From: Chitinophagaceae bacterium DXS
GTDB lineage: Bacteria > Bacteroidota > Bacteroidia > Chitinophagales > Chitinophagaceae
Direction of reading: 5' to 3'
Length of the DNA stretch: 64,000 bases
Assembly (NCBI GenBank): GCA_030345135.1
Contig: CP128386.1
Location: forward strand, 3,373,677-3,437,676
Shown piece after piece: positions 8,692 to 17,398 of this stretch. How positions within the stretch are numbered: the stretch's first letter is position 1; every line of letters begins with the position of its first letter. A model generated the notes under the pieces. It was not told the DNA's origin. It worked only from the letters and a program-made list of their open reading frames with translations, and did no database searches. The translations under genes were made by a program, and so were the position numbers.

Positions 8692-9663
8692 ATGAAGTCT
8701 TTCTATAAAAAACAACGGCTCAGGATTATCACACTTGCTTACTGGTTTCTGCTGGTCTACATACTGTCTGGTTTTGTTTGGTGGTTCATTTCTCTTGAAA
8801 ACCAAAACAACCAGACTTTTGCATACAAAGTTGAAGAACTAAAAAAAGACGATCCGAAATTTCCGCAAAGGCTTTCTGAACTTGAGGACGCCCGCAAAAG
8901 GAAACATTACGGCTATATTGGCGAAGGCATCACGTTTTTGCTTGTAACACTGGTTGGAGCCGTGTTTGTTTACCGTGCAACAAAAAGACAGCTCAACCTT
9001 AACCATCAACAGCAGAATTTTATGATGGCCGTAACGCATGAATTAAAAACACCCATTGCGATTACGCGCCTGAATCTTGAAACGCTGCAAAAAAGAAAAT
9101 TGGAAGAAGCCCAACAACAAAAGCTTATTTCAAATACACTGAATGAAGTTAACCGTCTGAATGTGCTCTGTAACAATATACTCGTCGCCTCACAGCTCGA
9201 CGCAGGATCTTACAGCATTAACAAGCAGGATATTGATCTGAGTAAACTGGTTGATGAATGCATAACGGATTATCGCCAACGTTATCCGCAGAGAGCCATA
9301 ACGGGCAATGTGCAGGAAAATTTGTATTTTGAAGGAGAACCTTTGCTGTTGCAAATGCTGGCGAGCAATCTCGTGGACAACGCTTTGAAATATTCTCCCA
9401 AAACGTCTGAAATAGCGGTGACGTTGCGTACAGATAATAATTCAATTCTTTTTTCGGTAGCTGATGAAGGCGAAGGCATTCCGGATACTGAAAAAAAAAT
9501 GATATTTGAAAAGTTTTACCGCGTGGGAGATGAAGCAACCCGCAAAGCGAAGGGGACCGGCCTGGGCCTGTATCTCTGCAAGCGGATTGTAAAAGATCAC
9601 GGAGGGCACATTGCTGTTACGGATAATCATCCGAAAGGCAGTGTATTTACAGTGAGATTCTGA
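8692..9663 (+). CDS. Two-component sensor histidine kinase (RprX-like architecture)
   Basis: 323 aa from the ATG at 8692. Two membrane spans (about residues 12-33 and 79-97) bracket a short periplasmic loop. They are followed by the H-box VTHELKTP (His116), the N-box MLASNLVDNALKYSP, G1 DEGEGIPD, F-box FEKFYRVG and G2 KGTGLGLYLCKRIV (about residue 288). It autophosphorylates at His116 and hands the phosphate to the OmpR-type regulator encoded 59 nt downstream. An in-frame TTG at 8644 would add 16 residues, but these are encoded entirely by the word array, so I prefer 8692. The signal sensed is unknown. Confidence 0.9.
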   Translation: MKSFYKKQRLRIITLAYWFLLVYILSGFVWWFISLENQNNQTFAYKVEELKKDDPKFPQRLSELEDARKRKHYGYIGEGITFLLVTLVGAVFVYRATKRQLNLNHQQQNFMMAVTHELKTPIAITRLNLETLQKRKLEEAQQQKLISNTLNEVNRLNVLCNNILVASQLDAGSYSINKQDIDLSKLVDECITDYRQRYPQRAITGNVQENLYFEGEPLLLQMLASNLVDNALKYSPKTSEIAVTLRTDNNSILFSVADEGEGIPDTEKKMIFEKFYRVGDEATRKAKGTGLGLYLCKRIVKDHGGHIAVTDNHPKGSVFTVRF

Positions 9664-9722
9664 AATACTTGAACATAACTTGAAACACTAATTGTCTCCA
9701 AACCTCTTTTATATTGTTAACA

Positions 9723-10427
9723 ATGGAAGGTAGTAAAGGAAATATCCTGTTGGTTGAAGACGAAGAAAATCTTCATGAGGCTTTAAAACTGAACCTGGAA
9801 ATGGATGGCTATACCGTTACCTCTGCATATGATGGCAGTGCAGCGGTTAAAGCCACGCAGAATGAATATTTTGACCTGTTGATTGTTGACATTATGCTTC
9901 CGGAACTGGATGGCATTGCAGTTACTGAAACAGTAAGGGTGCACAACAACGAAGTGCCGATTCTTATTTTAAGCGCCAAGAATACGAGTGCGGACAGGGT
10001 GCTGGGACTAAAAAAAGGTGCAGATGATTACCTCACCAAGCCTTTTAACCTGGAAGAGTTGTTGTTAAGGGTTGAGAAGCTGATCATGAAGAATAAGAAA
10101 CTGCAGGACAAAACATCTGTTGGAGATACATACGAATTCAATGGCAACAAGGTTGATTTTAAAAGCCTTACTGCCACTACTTATGATCAGAAGGAAATTG
10201 AATTGAGCAAGAAAGAAGCTATGCTGTTAAAGCTTCTGATAGAAAATAAAGAAGAGGTTGTTACCCGCGAAAAAATACTGCAGGTAGTTTGGGGCTACAA
10301 TGTTTATCCCACAACAAGAACCATCGATAACTTTATTTTGAACTTCCGCAAATATTTTGAAAAAGACAGCCGCAATCCGCAGCATTTTCACTCGGTGAGA
10401 GGAATGGGATATAAATACACGGATTGA
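9723..10427 (+). CDS. OmpR/PhoB-family response regulator
   Basis: 234 aa. The receiver domain has the acidic pair in LLVEDEENLHEAL, phospho-acceptor Asp56 in LLIVDIMLPELDG and Lys106 in DDYLTKPF. The C-terminal winged-helix (about 135-232) ends in RTIDNFILNFRKYFE and HSVRGMGYKYTD. It is the partner of the upstream kinase and resembles RprY-type regulators of Bacteroidota. The ATG at 9723 is chosen; a TTG nine bases earlier is possible. The stop is followed within about 15 nt by an AATTGAC array. Confidence 0.92.
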   Translation: MEGSKGNILLVEDEENLHEALKLNLEMDGYTVTSAYDGSAAVKATQNEYFDLLIVDIMLPELDGIAVTETVRVHNNEVPILILSAKNTSADRVLGLKKGADDYLTKPFNLEELLLRVEKLIMKNKKLQDKTSVGDTYEFNGNKVDFKSLTATTYDQKEIELSKKEAMLLKLLIENKEEVVTREKILQVVWGYNVYPTTRTIDNFILNFRKYFEKDSRNPQHFHSVRGMGYKYTD

Positions 10428-10436
10428 ATGATAATG

Positions 10437-10548
10437 GAGAATTGACAATTGACAATTGACAATGGCTTATATTAATTGAAAATTGATAGTTGACAATGGT
10501 TTACACTTTGGGCTTCATTTTCAATTATCAATTTTCAATTGTCAATTA
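10437..10548. repeat. Inverted ACAATTG / CAATTGT arrays between convergent regulator and batD
   Basis: GACAATT heptads (about 10437-10496) lie after the regulator, and the reverse-complement CAATTATCAATTTTCAATTG words (about 10518-10548) contain the batD TGA stop at 10542-10544. Both convergent genes use the same word in opposite orientation, so one hairpin could serve both transcripts. Confidence 0.8.
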
Positions 10549-12332
10549 CCGGAGCATTTATGAATCACCTCCTCCAACTCGCCGATCAGCACCTCCTTAA
10601 TATTATCTTCCTTAATACCTGAGTATAACGCATATTCGCAGGTTTGATAGATATGATTGCATTTGTCCACGAGTAATTTTGCGCCATCCTTCTTTTCAAG
10701 CAGTGCTATTAATTCAGGATATGAGGCATCTGAGTTGAGGCATTCTTTTAAAGCCTGTACCACTAACTTCTTTGTTGAATTAAAGAACAGCACATCTTCA
10801 TCCATTTGCCGAAGCATATCTATGGCCGTCACGAAGTCTGTTTTCTTTTTTACCGGCGCAGGTGGTTCATTTTCTGCGACTGCCGGTTGTACAGGAATCG
10901 TTGTTCCATCAGCTTTAGGCTGTGGAGGTGTTGACGGCTTGTTTTTTTTCAAGGTTAAATAAAGCAGAAGGGCAGCTGCTATGGCAATTCCAAATACAAT
11001 CCACAAATACTTTTTATTGGAAAGATCTTTGTGTTGATTTTGAGCATCCAGAGCCACATTACTTTTTACCGCCTTTGTAAACACAAGTTGAAGGCTATCG
11101 GTCTTTAAAGTTTTGTAGGTTGAAGTAGACGGATCAAAATAGCTCCATTCCAGCGAAGGCAGTTTTTGCGTTCCTTCTGCAGTGCCCATAAAAGGCATTT
11201 CGAAAACAATGCTGCCCTGCATGGGATAGACAGTCTTGTCGATATGCTCTCGCCTGTTAACATCAAAATGCTCGGTGTTCGCGGGCCATTTAACAGAAGG
11301 CGCATTTATGCTTTGTAAATCGCCGGAGCCACTTATCGTCACGATCAGATTATCACTCTCGCCAACGGGGATTGAACCCTGGTTAACTTCAGCTTTTATC
11401 TCAAACTGGCCAACTGCACCGGTGAATGTCGCCGGCTTTTTTTGTGCGGGCAGGGCGTTTACCGTTAATGTCGCCGGCTCACTACTGATTATGGAAGAAT
11501 ATCGCTTTGAATTGTTGGGGTCTGATGCAGGCGCAATCTCCACAAAGCTTTCAACCGCCGCGTTATCCAATGTTAATTTACTTTCCTGTAGTGGAATTAA
11601 AATAACTCTTCTTACTATATCAACGCGGTAGTCTTTACCATTCAATGTTTCCTTCTGCGGCCTTTCATCCGGCATTAGGTCAATCACGCTGCAACCGCTG
11701 AATGTTGGCTGCTTGGTTACCCGTGCTTCCGTATGAATGGCAGTATACAATTTATAAGTTACCAATACCGGCTCACCAACATAACAAGAGCTCTTGCTAA
11801 CGATTGCTTTTACGAAAATGTTTTTCCTGATAAAATCCTGGGGATCTTCATTGGCCTTAAGTACAGGGTCACGTTTGAGCATCTGGTAAAAATCCGGATC
11901 ATCGAGCAGCGATTGTAAACCCTGGGCAGGAGCTTGTTGAGGAACCACAACATTTGCCTGTGAAGAAACATCTATGTTCACACTACGGCAGGAGACTTTT
12001 TTACCATCCACAAGCACACTCGCGCCTGGAACCGTTGCAGTTCCTGTTTTGCGGGGAGACAGCACAAAAACATAGCTGAAAGTTCTCGTTGTCTGCCCGT
12101 TATAAGAAACTACACTTTGCGAAGTTGAAGGACCGGCCACTACGTTCCATTGCTCAAAAGGTGGCTGGGAAAAACCGGTAATATCATTGCCGTCCTTAAT
12201 TTCATATTCCACTTGTAGCACATCGTTTTTGCCAATGGTTTTACTGCTAACCTTAAGGCTTAATGACTGCGCCTGTGTAATTTGGTAACCACACAGCAGT
12301 AAAATCAATATTAAAATCCGTTGTACAAGCAT
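10542..12332 (-). CDS. batD: BatD-family (aerotolerance) membrane protein
   Basis: 596 aa. A signal peptide (LILILLLCGYQITQAQ) is followed by a large periplasmic region of beta-rich repeats (SLKVSSKTIGKNDVLQVEYEI, then VGEPVLVTYKLYT, then VGESDNLIVTISGSGDL), a single membrane span about residues 444-463 (LWIVFGIAIAAALLLYLTL), and a cytoplasmic tail that is Pro/Lys-rich and then helical. BatD belongs to the Bacteroides aerotolerance (bat) operon, but no batA/B/C/E neighbour is present, so it stands alone here. The start ATG is 4 nt downstream of a TATATTTG element. The last residues are encoded by the start of a word array. Confidence 0.85.
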   Translation of the reverse strand: MLVQRILILILLLCGYQITQAQSLSLKVSSKTIGKNDVLQVEYEIKDGNDITGFSQPPFEQWNVVAGPSTSQSVVSYNGQTTRTFSYVFVLSPRKTGTATVPGASVLVDGKKVSCRSVNIDVSSQANVVVPQQAPAQGLQSLLDDPDFYQMLKRDPVLKANEDPQDFIRKNIFVKAIVSKSSCYVGEPVLVTYKLYTAIHTEARVTKQPTFSGCSVIDLMPDERPQKETLNGKDYRVDIVRRVILIPLQESKLTLDNAAVESFVEIAPASDPNNSKRYSSIISSEPATLTVNALPAQKKPATFTGAVGQFEIKAEVNQGSIPVGESDNLIVTISGSGDLQSINAPSVKWPANTEHFDVNRREHIDKTVYPMQGSIVFEMPFMGTAEGTQKLPSLEWSYFDPSTSTYKTLKTDSLQLVFTKAVKSNVALDAQNQHKDLSNKKYLWIVFGIAIAAALLLYLTLKKNKPSTPPQPKADGTTIPVQPAVAENEPPAPVKKKTDFVTAIDMLRQMDEDVLFFNSTKKLVVQALKECLNSDASYPELIALLEKKDGAKLLVDKCNHIYQTCEYALYSGIKEDNIKEVLIGELEEVIHKCSGN

Positions 12333-12336
12333 GTAA

Positions 12337-12344
12337 CAAATATA
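12337..12344 (-). promoter_or_regulatory. -7 promoter element of batD, leaderless arrangement
   Basis: Minus-strand TATATTTG, an exact TAnnTTTG match, is separated from the batD ATG by only 4 nt. Transcription starting 5-7 nt after the element would begin at or inside the start codon. Confidence 0.55.
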
Positions 12345-12379
12345 ATTTGCATAGGGTTAAAGAGAATAAAAAATCTGCC

Positions 12380-12860
12380 TGGCTACGTGTCCTACATCTT
12401 ACAGCAATAAATGCCTTCGAAGAAAGTACTCAAAGGTGTAGGACACGTAGCCAGGTTTGGAGAATGAGCAAAAACACGTACATGTGTCCTACACCTTGCA
12501 GCCATAAAGGCGTTTGGGAGAAAGTACGCAAAGGTGTAGGACACGTAGCCAGGTTTGGAGAATGAGCAAAAACGCGTACATGTGTCCTACACCTTGCAGC
12601 CATAAACGCATTTGGGAGAAAGTACGCAAAGGTGTAGGACACGTGGCCAGGTTTGGAGAATGAGCAAAAACGCGTACATGTGTCCTACACCTTGCAGCTA
12701 TAAACGCATTTGGGAAAAAGTACGCAAAGGTGTAGGACACATAGCCAGGTTTGGAGAATGAGCAAAAACGCGTACATGTGTCCTACACCTTGCAGCCATA
12801 AACGCATTTGGGAGAAAGTACGCAAAGGTGTAGGACACATACAGAGGTTTGCCGAAAGCG
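12380..12860. repeat. 98-bp tandem repeat built from alternating 12-bp inverted arms
   Basis: GGTGTAGGACAC begins at 12435, 12533, 12631, 12729 and 12827, and its complement GTGTCCTACACC at 12484, 12582, 12680 and 12778, with a degenerate copy at 12387. That is ten arms in strictly alternating orientation, 49 nt apart. The 37-nt spacers alternate between two sequences, so the direct period is 98 bp, with four full copies and partial ends. Any adjacent arm pair can form a 12-bp hairpin. It sits between the divergent starts of batD and the SRPBCC/GyrI-like gene. Frames across it are open but simply repeat the unit, so I do not call coding. Confidence 0.9.
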
Positions 12861-12942
12861 CAATGCTATTGTTTCTTTTTGTAATAACCGTTTCAACAAG
12901 TACATTAGCAATTTGTTGATTACGCGCTAAAAATAAGGTTGC

Positions 12943-13869
12943 ATGAAAAAATGGTTAATAAGCTTTGCTGTTGTGATAGTATTGATGTTGATCGCTTTTT
13001 ATTTTATAATTCCTTCAAGGCTGGTTATCACCAATCAGTTAACCATACAATGTACCGAAGCGGCTACCAAAAGATTTCTTTTCGATAATACGCAATGGAA
13101 CAAATGGTGGCCCGGAGAAAAGAAAGATTCGTCTTTTACATATAGGAATGATTCTTACGCCTTAAGAGCAGGTTATTATAACAGCGCGGCAATTGTAATT
13201 CAACATAACGGAAAATTTATCAGCAGCGTTGTAAACGTTCTTTCTTCCGGAAAAAATGCAGCTACGGTAACCTGGCAGAGTGAAACCGGTGAATACAAAA
13301 ATCCGTTCAGCAGAATAATACATTATTTAAAAGCCAACGAGCTAAAGCAAAGTATAGATGACATTCTGAGTAACCTTAAAACATTCCTGGAAAAGCCGGA
13401 AAATGTTTATGGCATGAAGATCGAACAGATCATTGTCCGGGATACATTTCTGGTTTCTACACAAAAAACATTGCCTGCCTACCCCGCCACCGCTGATGTA
13501 TATGCACTTATCAGCCAGCTTCAGACGTATATAAAGCAGCAAGCCGGCAAAGAAACCAACCCTCCTATGCTACATGTGCTTCATGAAGACTCAGCGACCT
13601 ACACAGTTAAAGTGGCGATACCCGTAGACAAAGAAATTAAGGGCAACGGCACAATATTTTTTAAAGAAATGGTAAAGGGCAACATACTCGTTGCTGAAAT
13701 TAAAGGTGGCCGGTATACCGTCAGCCATGCAATGGACATGCTGAAAACCTATGTGCTGGACAATCAAAAAACTTCACCGGCTATTCCATTTGAGTCGCTT
13801 GTCACAGACCGAAGCGCGGTGAGTGATACGAGTAAATGGGTTACGAAGATTTACTATCCGGTACTGTAA
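12943..13869 (+). CDS. Membrane-anchored SRPBCC-like / GyrI-like ligand-binding protein
   Basis: 308 aa. An N-terminal membrane anchor (about residues 4-22, LISFAVVIVLMLIAFYFII) is followed by a region resembling the SRPBCC fold (TQWNKWWPG in an expected position). The C-terminal half resembles the GyrI-like effector-binding domain of AraC-type activators, with YALISQLQTYI and a late GGRYTVSHAMDMLKTYV. Such anchored proteins are common in Bacteroidota and have no established reaction. No neighbour suggests a pathway. Assignment is by overall pattern only. The stop is followed by AAAAGTC-type words shared with the convergent ASPIC gene. Confidence 0.6.
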   Translation: MKKWLISFAVVIVLMLIAFYFIIPSRLVITNQLTIQCTEAATKRFLFDNTQWNKWWPGEKKDSSFTYRNDSYALRAGYYNSAAIVIQHNGKFISSVVNVLSSGKNAATVTWQSETGEYKNPFSRIIHYLKANELKQSIDDILSNLKTFLEKPENVYGMKIEQIIVRDTFLVSTQKTLPAYPATADVYALISQLQTYIKQQAGKETNPPMLHVLHEDSATYTVKVAIPVDKEIKGNGTIFFKEMVKGNILVAEIKGGRYTVSHAMDMLKTYVLDNQKTSPAIPFESLVTDRSAVSDTSKWVTKIYYPVL

Positions 13870-14060
13870 AGGGAAGTCAAAATTTAAAAGTAAAAAGTAA
13901 AAACTTCCTCTTTGATCTATGATCAACATTGGGAACACACTGCACGTCCGAAATCTTTTTGAATTTTGATTTTTTAATTTTGACTTATTTGACTTTCCCA
14001 CCCCTGGTCAGCATTGGAAACACATGGCGCGTCGAAACTTTTTTGACTTTTGAATTTTTA
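13870..14060. repeat. AAAAGTC/AAAATTA inverted heptad arrays with an ~80-bp direct duplication
   Basis: After the SRPBCC gene the words AAAATTT, AAAAGTA, AAAAGTA appear. The complementary TTTTGAC/TTTTAAT words appear twice (about 13963-13999 and 14040-14076), the second copy being the actual 3' end and TAA stop of the minus-strand ASPIC gene. A segment containing CATTGG(A/G)AACACA and the following T-rich words is present in both copies, so the 3' flank looks duplicated. Confidence 0.65.
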
Positions 14061-17000
14061 ATTTTGACTTTTTAACACCATCGCACTATCATTATTTCTC
14101 ACCAGAACCATCGCCTGTTTACCGGCAATATTGATTTGTCTTATTTTTCTAACCTGTCCTTTAATGTTTAAGCCGTTTACGCTTTGGCATTCAAATGCGC
14201 CATTGCCTTTGTTTACAAGAATAGTTCCATAATCTGCATCGTAACGGCCCATTTCTATATTGTTTTCGTAGAAGTTTCCTGCAATAAAAATATCAGGCAG
14301 GGTGTCATTGTTGGCATTTACTACAATGGCATCTTTATAAGGTGACAACTGGGCCTGCCAGGGAAGTGCCTTCGTTTCAAAAACGCCGTTTCCTTTGTTA
14401 AGGAGTACTGCATTTGAAAAGTAGTCGGCAGTAAGTTTGTCAGCGTCATCTAACTTTTCCTTGTCGAATAATTCGGCAAGCGTGGCTTTTGCAAAATCTT
14501 CTGCGTACAAGAATTTCTTTTTGAGAACCGGCATCTGCCTTTGTAATTCGTCCTTTGTTGCAAACGGAATTTCTTTACCGTTGAGATAGTAAGTAAGCAC
14601 CTGCTCTTTTTTTCCGTTGCCATCAAAGTCGTTGTAGTATAATCTTACCGGCTGCTCCGGCGATGCTTTCAGCCTGCTGTTGAGGCCTAGATTTCCGGCT
14701 ATAAAATCAAGATCTCCATCGTTATCTATGTCGCACGGCAAAACAAAATTCCACCACCCTTTTTTTGTAGTCAATTCTTGTTTAGTAAAACTGCCTTTAT
14801 TGTTCATGAAAGCAACGATCTCTCCCCATTCCTGTGTAACAACAAGATCTTTACTACCATTTTTGTCAATATCAATCCAAAGCGCACTGGTTACCAAACC
14901 GGCATTTTGAATAGATTCCCCATAAGTCTTTGTTACATCTTTAAACCGCCCGGTACCATCGTTCTTCAACAGATATGAAACAGGACTTTGACCGTATTCC
15001 CACGGAACACATCTTGCACCAATAAACAGATCCATTTTGCCATCTCCATCAAAATCGTAAGGAGCCACGCAAGATGCAGTAAGATAAATGCCATCAAAAG
15101 CATGTTGCTCTTTTGTAAGATTTCCTTTACCATCATTCAGGTACACGCGTGGTTGCATGCGTTCATCTTTTCCATAATATTCATTGCCACCACTCGCTAC
15201 AACAAGGTCCGGATGATGATCGTTGTTTACATCCACCCAACACGCATCCACATCTTCATACATACTATCCTGCTCAATTGCAGGCTGCACTTGTTGAATA
15301 AATTTCCCTTCTTTTGTCTGCAGGAATATTGCACTCTTAAAACGTTTTGCAGAGCCGATAAACACATCATCCAAACCGTCATGATTAATATCTGCGATAG
15401 CCAGCGCGGGCCCTTCTTTGGATACCATATGCGGAATCAGCGGCTCGCGATCAAACTCTACAAAATTGTTTTCCTGGTGCTTGTATAAGAGCCCAGTACT
15501 TTGTGTTATATCATCAATAGAATTCAGTTGACTGGGCCATCTCTTTGTGAGTACCTGAAAATCAAATTTTGGCAGGCCTTTCTTATAAATTACTGCTTGT
15601 TTTGGCTGCTGAAGGTTAATTTGCTGAAAACTGTTGTCTGGCCAGATAAGCACTGCGGAATCAACAACCGTATTACTTAGTCCAATGTGAACAGGAATAT
15701 CCATGCTCGATAAAAAACCACGTGCAGGATATTTCTCATAAGTCCTCACCTGTTTGTTTTTTGTGAAAACAACAACCCTTGCTCCTACTGCATGAATATT
15801 TGTCGAATCACCTTTGAGTGTTATCTCCGCATAATTATTTTTTGCAGTATCATTGCTCGCATTGCGGTACACCATGGCCGCATCATCAACATTGTTTACC
15901 ACTACGTCAAGGTCTCCATCGTTATCCAGATCAGCATAGATAGCACCATTGGAAAATGTGGGCAGATCCCTGGCAATATTCTCGCCCATGTCTTTGAACT
16001 GCATATCACCCATGTTCTTGTAAAAACGGTTGGGCAATTTGATTTCAGGAAATTTGTTTACCAGCGCCATTTCTTTTTGGTCGATGCGATTGGCCTTAAT
16101 CTTTTCCTGCACCTCACCGTTAGATACATAATTCACATAATCTATATCATTCAATCTCTTTGGAATACCATTGCTTATAAAAAGATCTTTCAAACCATCG
16201 TTGTCAAAATCCATCCACAGTGGCGCCCAACTCCAGTCTGTGGCAGATACTCCGGAGTACAGGCCTGTTTCGCTGAACATTCCGTTGCGCCTGTTCCATT
16301 GCAGGTTATTCCGCGTATACTGATAATTGTAGCCCGCATTTATTTTCATGTTGAATACATTGTATTCATCTTCTCCCAATGAGCGTTTAAGGATATAGGG
16401 ATCTGAAGGCAACATGTCCATTGAAATAATTTCAGGATAGGCATCATTATCAGCATCCGCCACATCTACGCCCATTGAGAACTGGCTGGTATGCATTATG
16501 TGATCATTCAGTTCTTCTTTGAATGTTCCGTTGTGTTGATTGATGTAGAGATAATCATTTTCATGAAAGTCGTTGCCAATGTACAGATCCGGATAACCAT
16601 CCAGGTTTATATCAGCTACACAAATGCCCAGTCCGTAACCTATTGCAGAACTGTTGATGCCAACTGTTTTTGTAACATCGGTAAACTTGCCTTTATCATT
16701 TCTGTACAACCTGTCGCCAGAAAGTTCATTGTATGTACCCAGGAAAAGTTTTCTTTCAGCAAATGTTCCATTCTGATGAACCGAGTGGTTCAGCAAAAAC
16801 ATGTCAAGATCTCCATCCATATCGTAATCAAAGAAAGCAGCCTGCGTGCTAAAGCCGGAGAAATTAAGACCATATGCGACAGCTTCATCTTTATAAAGCG
16901 GCACACCATTTTTTATTCCCTGGCATATCAACAGTTGATTGGCTCCATGCAGGTTTTCAAAATTTCCTACACGACAAACATATAAATCCATCAGGCCATC

Positions 17001-17381
17001 GTTGTTAATGTCAACAACAGATACGCCAGTACTCCATTGTTTATCATCCGGAATTCCGGCTTCTTTGGTAACATCCTTAAAATGCATGCCGCCCGTGTTG
17101 AGGTACAATTTATTTTGCTGCTGATTGGAGGCAAAGAACAGATCGATCAAGCCATCATTATTAAAATCAGCAGCGCCAATGCCTGCACCGTTATAAAAGT
17201 ACATGTACTTAAACATGTTAAAACTATCCGTTGGTGTAAGCTTGTTCACAAAATTTAACCCGGTGCTGTCGACCGTTAACAAGGTGAACATCACCGGATG
17301 CTTCTCTGACCGGCTGCAAGCTGTAGCCACAAGCACAACCAGAACACACGCAGTTATATATTTTTTTAACGGACTCATCAT
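14058..17381 (-). CDS. ASPIC/UnbV-domain VCBS (FG-GAP) repeat lipoprotein, second copy
   Basis: 1107 aa. A signal with lipobox VATAC predicts an exported lipoprotein. Many calcium-binding FG-GAP/VCBS repeats follow (DFNNDGLIDLF, DINNDGLMDLYV, DYDMDGDLDMF, DLDNDGDLDVVVNN and others) on both sides of a central ASPIC/UnbV segment (about residues 535-600, AVGARVVVFTKNKQ to SAVLIWPDNSFQQI). These proteins form beta-propeller-like surfaces; in Bacteroidota they are often co-encoded with SusC/SusD and are thought to bind polymers or glycans, but no activity is proven. It starts 17 nt after the first copy ends and shares its layout, indicating tandem duplication and co-transcription. Its last codons are heptad words. 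Confidence 0.85.
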   Translation of the reverse strand: MMSPLKKYITACVLVVLVATACSRSEKHPVMFTLLTVDSTGLNFVNKLTPTDSFNMFKYMYFYNGAGIGAADFNNDGLIDLFFASNQQQNKLYLNTGGMHFKDVTKEAGIPDDKQWSTGVSVVDINNDGLMDLYVCRVGNFENLHGANQLLICQGIKNGVPLYKDEAVAYGLNFSGFSTQAAFFDYDMDGDLDMFLLNHSVHQNGTFAERKLFLGTYNELSGDRLYRNDKGKFTDVTKTVGINSSAIGYGLGICVADINLDGYPDLYIGNDFHENDYLYINQHNGTFKEELNDHIMHTSQFSMGVDVADADNDAYPEIISMDMLPSDPYILKRSLGEDEYNVFNMKINAGYNYQYTRNNLQWNRRNGMFSETGLYSGVSATDWSWAPLWMDFDNDGLKDLFISNGIPKRLNDIDYVNYVSNGEVQEKIKANRIDQKEMALVNKFPEIKLPNRFYKNMGDMQFKDMGENIARDLPTFSNGAIYADLDNDGDLDVVVNNVDDAAMVYRNASNDTAKNNYAEITLKGDSTNIHAVGARVVVFTKNKQVRTYEKYPARGFLSSMDIPVHIGLSNTVVDSAVLIWPDNSFQQINLQQPKQAVIYKKGLPKFDFQVLTKRWPSQLNSIDDITQSTGLLYKHQENNFVEFDREPLIPHMVSKEGPALAIADINHDGLDDVFIGSAKRFKSAIFLQTKEGKFIQQVQPAIEQDSMYEDVDACWVDVNNDHHPDLVVASGGNEYYGKDERMQPRVYLNDGKGNLTKEQHAFDGIYLTASCVAPYDFDGDGKMDLFIGARCVPWEYGQSPVSYLLKNDGTGRFKDVTKTYGESIQNAGLVTSALWIDIDKNGSKDLVVTQEWGEIVAFMNNKGSFTKQELTTKKGWWNFVLPCDIDNDGDLDFIAGNLGLNSRLKASPEQPVRLYYNDFDGNGKKEQVLTYYLNGKEIPFATKDELQRQMPVLKKKFLYAEDFAKATLAELFDKEKLDDADKLTADYFSNAVLLNKGNGVFETKALPWQAQLSPYKDAIVVNANNDTLPDIFIAGNFYENNIEMGRYDADYGTILVNKGNGAFECQSVNGLNIKGQVRKIRQINIAGKQAMVLVRNNDSAMVLKSQN

Positions 17382-17398
17382 ATTGGTATGCTGCTGGG

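Noticed and set aside
12430-12740. Open frames on both strands across the 98-bp repeat (about 60-85 codons each)
   Set aside because: They only translate the repeat unit, overlap on both strands, have no start context and vary with copy number; coding is not supported.
12380-12860. CRISPR array
   Set aside because: The spacing is regular, but the two spacer sequences repeat in alternation and are not unique, and no cas gene is present.
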